In this document: in pieces, positions 58,415 through 64,000 of the stretch
How positions within the stretch are numbered: position 1 is the stretch's first letter
Layout of the letters: each line of letters starts with the position of its first letter
NCBI RefSeq assembly: GCF_001632775.1
Contig: NZ_CP015249.1
Span: forward strand, 1,778,686-1,842,685
Direction of reading: 5' to 3'
From: Dokdonella koreensis DS-123
GTDB taxonomy: Bacteria > Pseudomonadota > Gammaproteobacteria > Xanthomonadales > Rhodanobacteraceae
DNA length: 64,000 nt
The notes under the pieces: model-generated
The model's database searches: none
What the model saw: only the letters and a program-made list of their open reading frames with translations
Told to the model about the DNA's origin: nothing
Position numbers and translations under genes: made by a program

Positions 58415-59923
58415 ATGCGTGGAGTCTCGAAGAAGGCAGGCCTCGTGGCCGGACTGGCCGTGTTCGGCCTGGTATTTGCGGGCGTGGCCTCGGCCGTGCA
58501 CCTCGATCCGCGCGGCTTCGGCCAGGTTCTGCTCTATCCGTACTACACCGTCAACGCGCACCAGCAGACCTATCTGACGGTGGTCAATACCGCCGACCGC
58601 GCAAAAGCGGTCCAGGTCAGCGTTCGTGAAGGCTACAACGGGCGTCCGGTCCTCACGTTCGCCTTGTTCCTGTCGCAGTACGACGTCTGGACCGGGACGA
58701 TCTTCGCGCTGGAGGACATTGGCGGCGAGGGCGGTGCCGGTGCCGCTCTTCTGACCACCGATGCCAGTTGCACGGTGCCCGACCTGCGCGATGTCGCCGA
58801 CGGAACCCTCAACGGCCACCCGTATGTGCGCTTCGCCCTGGGGCCGGCGCCCGATGGCGGCCCGCAAGGCGATGCGCGGACGCGTGAGGGGCATGTCGAG
58901 CTGGTGGCCCTGGCCGACCTGACCGGTGCGTTGCGTGCGGCAGTCTCCCAGGACGAATCCGGTCGCCCGCGCGGCTGCCATATGGTTGCAGGCGATCTCT
59001 CCAATGGCGTGGACGACATGCATACGCCGTCGGGGAGCCTGTTCGGCAGTGCAGCGGTCATCAACGTCGCGGAAGGGACCTACTATCCATTCCGCGCCGA
59101 TGCGCTGCGCGACTTTACCCGGCACGAGCTGCTGAGCCGGAGCGGCGAGATCGCCGATGCGCTCGGCGAGGTGAACGACGGCGCACAGGCGACGCGCGTC
59201 ACGGCCCATGTCCATGCCGGCGACCGCTCGATCAGCGCGTCGTACGACGCCTCGGCGCCGCAGTATCGGATCGACGCCGTCAGTGCCGCGTTGATGGCCG
59301 ATGCCATCCACAACGAGTACGTCGTCGATCCGGCGCTCGGGGCCCATTCCGACTGGGTCGTCACGTTCCCGACCAAACGCTTCTATACCGATCCGGCGCT
59401 GCTGCCTGCCGGTTCGGCAGCGGTGCAACCGTTCGTCGCACTCTTCGAGGCACCGGGCCGCTCCTGTGTCCAGGCACCGATCCGCTATTTCAACCGGGAG
59501 CAGTTGACCACCCCGGGCGATGGCTCGGGCTTCCCGGGCATGCCGCCACCGCGCTATCCGAAGCTGTGCTACGGGACCAACGTGGCGAGTTTCCTGATCG
59601 GCGAACGGCCGGAGGCCTCCTTCGTGCTCGGGTCGCGGCTGCTGGTCGAGGACTTCAGCCTGCGCGACCGGTTCGAGAACGGCTGGGCCGTGATGGACCT
59701 CGATCCCTATGTCGAGCCGCACCGGCTGCGCACGTCGTTGAACGTCGGCGGTGCCGGCGATTGGGGCAAGACCTTCCTCGGCCTGCCGGCGATCGGGTTC
59801 TGGGCATCCAACCTCGTCAACGGCCAGGTCGCCGAGGGCGTGCTGTCCAACTACAGCGGTGTCTCCGCACACGCCATGCAGGCCACCTGCGTGACCGAGG
59901 ACGAGACCGTCTTCTGCGAGTAG
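58415..59923 (+). CDS. Secreted six-cysteine family protein, paralog C
   Basis: The 502-residue protein has a signal peptide (LAVFGLVFAGVASA) and the family landmarks GFGQVLLYPYYTVN, QQTYLTVVNTADRAKAVQVSVREG, YDVWTGTIFALEDIG, SDWVVTFPTKRFYTDP, PKLCYGTNV and LGLPAIGFWASNLVNG. The six cysteines are kept, with the last two in ATCVTEDETVFC. It differs most in the middle (SNGVDDMHTPSGSLFGSAAVINVAEG). The subtilase gene follows 106 bp later on the same strand and may act on or with this family, but that is only proximity. Confidence 0.82.
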   Translation: MRGVSKKAGLVAGLAVFGLVFAGVASAVHLDPRGFGQVLLYPYYTVNAHQQTYLTVVNTADRAKAVQVSVREGYNGRPVLTFALFLSQYDVWTGTIFALEDIGGEGGAGAALLTTDASCTVPDLRDVADGTLNGHPYVRFALGPAPDGGPQGDARTREGHVELVALADLTGALRAAVSQDESGRPRGCHMVAGDLSNGVDDMHTPSGSLFGSAAVINVAEGTYYPFRADALRDFTRHELLSRSGEIADALGEVNDGAQATRVTAHVHAGDRSISASYDASAPQYRIDAVSAALMADAIHNEYVVDPALGAHSDWVVTFPTKRFYTDPALLPAGSAAVQPFVALFEAPGRSCVQAPIRYFNREQLTTPGDGSGFPGMPPPRYPKLCYGTNVASFLIGERPEASFVLGSRLLVEDFSLRDRFENGWAVMDLDPYVEPHRLRTSLNVGGAGDWGKTFLGLPAIGFWASNLVNGQVAEGVLSNYSGVSAHAMQATCVTEDETVFCE

Positions 59924-60029
59924 TCGCGGGGCCTGCCGGGCGCCGGCGGCAACGGCGCGGCAGGGGATGTGCGAGTGCCGGCACGGCCTCGGGTACCATT
60001 TGCCGATTCTTCGGTCGAAGGTCTCGCGA

Positions 60030-61529
60030 ATGGCACGCTGTCCCTGTTCGGTGTTCGTGCGCGGCCTGCCGCTGGCGCTGGCCTGCAGCATCGGCCTGGC
60101 GCGGGAGCCCGCGCCGATCGATCCGCGGCTGCTCGCCATTCCGCAGGCGGACGGCCGCATCGATGCGCTGATCGAGCTGCGCGCCAAGGCACCGTCGACC
60201 CTGCTCGATCCGGCCGCGGAACCGCCGGCGCGCCGGCGGGCCTGGGTGCAGGCCTTGCAGGCGACGGCCGCCGCTGCCCAGGCCGCCCTGGTCGCCTGGC
60301 TGGAAGCGCACGGTGTCGAGCACCAGCCGTTCTGGATCGCCAACGCCGTCCGTGTCCGCGCCGATCGCGCGACGCTCGAGGCGATTGCGGCCCGCGACGA
60401 GGTGGCGAGCGTGCAGGCCGATTTTCCGGTCACGGCCCGGCTGCCCGGGCCGGCCGCAGCCGCGGCGACCGGCGCGCGCGGCCTCGAATGGGGCATCGAG
60501 CGCGTGCGTGCGCCCGCGGCCTGGGCCGCGGGGATCCGCGGCGCCGGCGTGGTCGTGGGCGGCGCCGATACCGGCTATCAGTGGGATCACCCGGCGCTGC
60601 GCGCGGCGTACCGCGGCTGGAACGGCACGACGGTGGTGCACGACCACAACTGGCACGACGGCGTCGCCAGCGCGATCGGCGGCGCTCCCGGCCCTTGCGG
60701 CGTCGCCTCGCCGGTGCCCTGCGACGACCACGGGCACGGCACCCACACGATGGGGACGATGGTCGGTGACGACGGCGGCACCAATCAGATCGGCGTGGCA
60801 CCGGACGCGCACTGGGTCGCCTGCCGCAACATGGACCAGGGCAACGGGCGTCCCTCGACCTACATCGCCTGCACGCAGTGGTTCCTGGCGCCGACCGACC
60901 TGGCCGGCAACGACCCCGACCCGGATCGCGCGCCGGACATCGTGAACAACTCCTGGGGCTGTCCGCCGGTCGAGGACTGCGTACCGCCCGACATCCTGCG
61001 CGAATCGGTCGAGAACGCCGTGGCGGGCGGGCTGTTCTTCGTCGTCGCCGCCGGCAACAGCGGCCCGGCCTGCCAGACGATCGACGCGCCGCCGGCGATC
61101 TACGCGACGAGCTTCGTCGTCGGTGGCAGCAACGAGGCGGGGCGGATGTACGGCGGTTCGAGCCGGGGTCCGGTGCCGGGACTGGCCGTCGTCAAGCCGG
61201 ACCTCATCGCGCCGGCCGAGTCGGTGCGCTCCAGCGTGCCCGGCGGCGGCTACACCTGGATGACCGGCACCAGCATGGCGGCGCCGCACGTTGCCGGCGT
61301 GGCCGCGCTGATGCTTTCGGTCAACCCCGGCCTGCGCGGGCATCCGGATCGCATCGCCGCGATCCTGCGCGCGACCGCCGTCCCGCTGACGACGACCAGC
61401 CAGGTCTGCGGGGGCATCGCCTCGACCACGTTCCCCAATCCGGTGCAGGGCTTCGGCGAGGTCGACGCCTGGGCGGCGGTGCGCCTGGCCGACACGGTCT
61501 TCGCCGACGGGTTCGAGACCGCGCGCTGA
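60030..61529 (+). CDS. Secreted subtilisin-like serine protease (S8) with FADGFE tail
   Basis: The 499-residue protease has a hydrophobic N-terminal signal, an inhibitor-I9-like propeptide (about 35-135, ending near ASVQADFPV) and an S8 domain with the triad Asp180 (GADTGY), His236 (HGHGTHTMG) and Ser415 (GTSMAAPHVAG), plus oxyanion Asn in AAGNSG. Cysteine pairs in the catalytic domain suggest disulfides. The C-terminus ends TVFADGFETAR, the same tag as the HAF-like protein at 25032. GAAGG lies 8 bp before the ATG. Substrate unknown. Confidence 0.92.
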   Translation: MARCPCSVFVRGLPLALACSIGLAREPAPIDPRLLAIPQADGRIDALIELRAKAPSTLLDPAAEPPARRRAWVQALQATAAAAQAALVAWLEAHGVEHQPFWIANAVRVRADRATLEAIAARDEVASVQADFPVTARLPGPAAAAATGARGLEWGIERVRAPAAWAAGIRGAGVVVGGADTGYQWDHPALRAAYRGWNGTTVVHDHNWHDGVASAIGGAPGPCGVASPVPCDDHGHGTHTMGTMVGDDGGTNQIGVAPDAHWVACRNMDQGNGRPSTYIACTQWFLAPTDLAGNDPDPDRAPDIVNNSWGCPPVEDCVPPDILRESVENAVAGGLFFVVAAGNSGPACQTIDAPPAIYATSFVVGGSNEAGRMYGGSSRGPVPGLAVVKPDLIAPAESVRSSVPGGGYTWMTGTSMAAPHVAGVAALMLSVNPGLRGHPDRIAAILRATAVPLTTTSQVCGGIASTTFPNPVQGFGEVDAWAAVRLADTVFADGFETAR

Positions 61530-61580
61530 GGCTTCGTCGTCGTGGACGAAGCCGGCTGCGTCGACACGACCGCAGCCGGC
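61530..61580 (+). terminator. Two tandem hairpins after the subtilase gene
   Basis: GGCTTCGTC/GACGAAGCC (61530-61538 with 61545-61553) and GCCGGCTGCG/CGCAGCCGGC (61551-61560 with 61571-61580) are both perfect stems beginning at the base after the stop codon. The first and second share three bases, so they may compete. No T-run follows. Confidence 0.6.
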
Positions 61581-61654
61581 ATGCGCGGATCCGATAGGAG
61601 CGGATGTCGCGATCGGATGCGCGTCCGTCGCGGCGTACGCGATAGACTGTCGGC

Positions 61655-62581
61655 ATGTCGATCGATTCGCCCGCCGCCGCCGCCCGCCCACCCGAGGGCG
61701 ATCGCCTGGTGGTCGCCATCTCCTCGCGGGCCCTGTTCGATCTCGGCGAGAGCCACGAGTTGTTCGAGCGCGAAGGCGTCGATGCCTATGCCGACTACCA
61801 GATCGCCCACGAGAACGAACTGCTGGCGCCGGGCGTCGCGTTCCCGCTGGTGCAGAAGCTGTTGCGCCTGAACCGGCTCGCGCCCGAGTCGCCGCGTGTC
61901 GAGGTCATCCTGCTGTCGCGCAATTCGGCCGATACCGGCTTGCGGATATTCAAGGCCATCGAGCACTACGGCCTGGACATCGTGCGCGCCGCGTTCACCA
62001 ACGGCGCGCCGACCGCGCCCTATGCGCACCCGTTCGGCGCCAGCCTGTTCCTGTCGGCCAACAGCGAGGACGTCGGCCGCGCGCTCAAGGCCGGCATCGC
62101 CGCGGCGACGATCCTGCCTTCCAGGACCTTGCAGGGCCATCCGGAGCAGCTGCGGATCGCCTTCGACGGCGATGCGGTGATCTTCGGCGACGACTCCGAG
62201 CGCGTGTCGGTGGAGCAGGGCATCGAGGCCTTCCACCGCAACGAGCGCGAGCGTGTCGGCGAGCTGCTCGCGGTCGGCCCGTTCCGTGCGTTCCTCGATG
62301 CGGTCCACCGCATCCAGGCGGCGTTCCCGCCGGAGGCCTCGCCGATCCGCACCGCGCTGGTCACCGCGCGTTCGGCGCCTGCGCACGAGCGGGTGATCCT
62401 GACCCTGCGCGCCTGGGGCGTGCGCCTGGACGAGGCGCTGTTCCTCGGCGGCCGCGACAAGGGCCCGTTCCTCGAGGCGTTCGGCGCCGACATCTTCTTC
62501 GACGATTCGACCGTCAACGTCGAATCGGCACGCCAGCACGTGGCCACCGGCCACGTGCCTCACGGCGTGCGCAATCCCTGA
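61655..62581 (+). CDS. Cytosolic 5'-nucleotidase (NT5C1-like)
   Basis: The 308-residue protein matches the bacterial 5'-nucleotidase family related to eukaryotic cytosolic type I enzymes: LVVAISSRALFDLGESHELFE, VILLSRNSADTGLRIF, RIAFDGDAVIFGDDSE (the phosphatase aspartates), IRTALVTARSAPAHERVI and FFDDSTVNVESA. It would dephosphorylate nucleoside monophosphates in the cytoplasm. No signal peptide. It is followed 44 bp later by rlmI on the same strand. Confidence 0.9.
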   Translation: MSIDSPAAAARPPEGDRLVVAISSRALFDLGESHELFEREGVDAYADYQIAHENELLAPGVAFPLVQKLLRLNRLAPESPRVEVILLSRNSADTGLRIFKAIEHYGLDIVRAAFTNGAPTAPYAHPFGASLFLSANSEDVGRALKAGIAAATILPSRTLQGHPEQLRIAFDGDAVIFGDDSERVSVEQGIEAFHRNERERVGELLAVGPFRAFLDAVHRIQAAFPPEASPIRTALVTARSAPAHERVILTLRAWGVRLDEALFLGGRDKGPFLEAFGADIFFDDSTVNVESARQHVATGHVPHGVRNP

Positions 62582-62625
62582 CCGCACCGCGGCCCCTGTC
62601 CCCTGATTCCCGAGAGCACGATCGC

Positions 62626-63831
62626 ATGAGCGAAACCGTCGACTACCCGGCCCTCGTGCTCAAGCGCGGCGAGGATACCCGCCTGCGCGCCGGCCACCTG
62701 TGGGTCTTTTCCAACGAGGTGGACGTGCAGCGCACGCCGCTGACCGGCTTCGAGCCGGGCCAGGCCTGCGCGATCCTCGACAGCCGCGACAAGCCGATCG
62801 GCGTCGGCTACGTGAACCCGCATTCGCTGATCTGTGCCCGCCTGGTCTCGCGCGGGCTGGAGCACGCGCTGGACCGCTCGCTGTTCGTGCACCGCCTGAA
62901 CATCGCCTTGTCGCTGCGCGAGCGGCTGTACGAGGCGCCGTACTACCGGCTGGTGTTCGGCGAGGCCGACGGCCTGCCCGGGCTGACGATCGACCGCTTC
63001 GGCGATGTCCTGGTCGCGCAGACCACCACGGCCGGCATGGAGCGGCTCAAGGAACCGATCACCGAGGCGGCGATCAAGGTGCTCAAGCCCGCTGCCTTGT
63101 GGTGGAAGAACGATGCGTCGATCCGCGAGCTCGAAGGGCTGCCGGCCTATGCCGACCTCGGCTACGGCGAGGCCTCGCTGCCGCTGCGGGTGCGCGAGGG
63201 CGGGCTGGAGTTCGCGGTCGACCCGATCGGTGGCCAGAAGACCGGCTGGTTCTACGACCAGCAGGCCAATCGCGACCAGCTGGCGCGTTTCGTCAAGGGC
63301 AAGCGCGTGCTCGACGTCTGCAGCTACCTGGGTGCCTGGGGACTGCGCGCGGCCGCCCTCGGAGCGTCGGAGGTGGTGTGCGTGGATGCCTCGGCCAGCG
63401 CGGTCGAGGCGATCGAGGCCAATACCGAGCGCAACGGACTGGCCGACAAGGTGAAGGCCGTGCGTGCCGACGCTTTCGACCACCTGCGCGCGTTGCGCGA
63501 GGCGCGCGAACGCTTCGACGTGGTGATCCTCGATCCGCCGGCCTTCGTCAAGCGCCGCAAGGACCTGGCCGAAGGCCGGCAGGCCTATCGCCGCCTCAAC
63601 GAGCTGGGCATGCAGGTGCTCGCGAAGGACGGCATCCTCGTGACCTGCTCGTGCTCGTATCATATGCCGCGCAGCCTGTTGCTCGAAGGCGTCCAGCACG
63701 GTGCCCGCCACCTGGAGCGGCAGGCGCAGGTGCTGGTGCAGCTGCAGCAGGCGCCGGATCATCCGATCCATCCCGCGATCCCGGAGACCGACTACCTCAA
63801 GGGTTTCCTGTTGCGGGTGGTGCCCGCCTAG
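62626..63831 (+). CDS. rlmI: 23S rRNA m5C1962 methyltransferase
   Basis: The 401-residue SAM-dependent enzyme has an N-terminal PUA domain (about 1-85: [13 protein letters not shown]), a central EEHEE-like region with [19 protein letters not shown], and a Rossmann methyltransferase domain with [22 protein letters not shown] and the catalytic-site motif ILDPPAF plus the CSCSYHM segment. It corresponds to E. coli RlmI (YccW). It is likely co-transcribed with the nucleotidase gene. Confidence 0.94.
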   Translation: MSETVDYPALVLKRGEDTRLRAGHLWVFSNEVDVQRTPLTGFEPGQACAILDSRDKPIGVGYVNPHSLICARLVSRGLEHALDRSLFVHRLNIALSLRERLYEAPYYRLVFGEADGLPGLTIDRFGDVLVAQTTTAGMERLKEPITEAAIKVLKPAALWWKNDASIRELEGLPAYADLGYGEASLPLRVREGGLEFAVDPIGGQKTGWFYDQQANRDQLARFVKGKRVLDVCSYLGAWGLRAAALGASEVVCVDASASAVEAIEANTERNGLADKVKAVRADAFDHLRALREARERFDVVILDPPAFVKRRKDLAEGRQAYRRLNELGMQVLAKDGILVTCSCSYHMPRSLLLEGVQHGARHLERQAQVLVQLQQAPDHPIHPAIPETDYLKGFLLRVVPA

Positions 63832-63925
63832 CGCGGGATGCGCCGCATGCCGGATGCAGGTCCGGCGGAGCCGGCCGGGTCGCACAGCGTCCCGGGCGGT
63901 ACCTCGAAGACGCCAACGGAACGCC

Positions 63926-64000
63926 ATGCGCTATTTCCACGACATCGACCCGATCGCCTTCTCCATCGGTCCGCTGGGCATCCACTGGTACGGCATCATG
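63926..64000 (+). CDS. lgt: Prolipoprotein diacylglyceryl transferase (3' end outside window)
   Basis: Only 25 codons are visible, reading [20 protein letters not shown] and then WYGIM. The [16 protein letters not shown] start is the characteristic N-terminus of Lgt, the inner-membrane enzyme that adds diacylglycerol to the lipobox cysteine of prolipoproteins. The first TM helix would begin at the window edge. Confidence 0.88.
   Translation, partial: MRYFHDIDPIAFSIGPLGIHWYGIM

Noticed and set aside
58197-58577. A 126-codon plus-strand frame upstream of paralog C
   Set aside because: It overlaps the real start of paralog C in another frame, lacks a ribosome site, and reads as non-coding leader.
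57782-60496. A 904-codon open frame on the minus strand
   Set aside because: It is antisense to paralogs B and C and the subtilase, and gives a low-complexity product with no domain.

Overview
The window is a GC-rich chromosomal stretch from a gammaproteobacterium. Gene content and protein style point to the Xanthomonadales (Lysobacterales), and the two secreted proteins ending in a FADGFE tail suggest a Rhodanobacteraceae-type genome such as Dokdonella. That placement is inference from remembered family resemblance; no search was run. Coding density is high, almost all genes are intact, and there is no prophage, CRISPR array or complete insertion sequence. The only mobile DNA is a small non-coding element of exactly 271 bp, present as three full copies (24629, 49073, 54536) plus an eroded fragment (13565).

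Layout. 1-3035: a CHASE/PAS histidine kinase (5' end missing) overlapping its single-domain response regulator. 3069-9933: a phospholipase D/cardiolipin synthase-like protein, a short-chain dehydrogenase, a leftward cysG - 1-Cys peroxiredoxin - cysK run, and a divergent CysB-type regulator. 10040-16738: a TPR-GGDEF protein, rimO, a DUF819 membrane protein, a DUF3025 protein and a Sel1-like secreted protein. 17021-22182: an ABC-2 cassette of the gliding/auxiliary type (ATPase, permease, Gld-like extracytoplasmic protein, DUF4340 protein) followed by a DUF423 protein. 22287-29326: a CadC-like transmembrane regulator with TPRs, a secreted HAF-like protein, and a BlaI/BlaR1-type pair in which the antirepressor carries an unusual C-terminal repeat domain. 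29417-32420: tRNA-Ser(CGA), a DUF6165 protein, a small zinc-ribbon membrane protein, an aminotransferase and a GST. 32502-40028: an assimilatory sulfate operon (cysJ-cysI-cysH-sat/APS kinase) divergent from a porin. 40138-49076: housekeeping genes folE2, serA, D-2-hydroxyglutarate dehydrogenase, tadA, ETF-QO, purC, djlA and rpe. 49452-52976: a two-component pair of the proteobacterial dedicated sortase type with no sortase nearby, divergent from three tiny ORFs joined by ATGA overlaps. 53064-61529: trpE, the third mobile element, three tandem paralogous secreted proteins of unknown function, and a secreted subtilase. 61655-64000: a cytosolic 5'-nucleotidase, rlmI and the start of lgt.

How the genes fit together. 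The best-supported functional theme is sulfur assimilation. Sat/APS kinase makes PAPS, CysH reduces it, CysJI reduces sulfite using siroheme made by CysG, and CysK fixes sulfide into cysteine. The cysB-side promoter and the cysJ promoter, about 30 kb apart, share a 20-bp site with a single mismatch, so one regulator may control both. SerA and D-2-hydroxyglutarate dehydrogenase form a second functional pair, with the dehydrogenase able to recycle the SerA by-product. The items most worth follow-up are the shared cys operator, the 271-bp element that sits on TAG stop codons, the six-cysteine secreted paralog triplet, the sortase-type sensor pair with its micro-ORF chain, and the FADGFE C-terminal tag.
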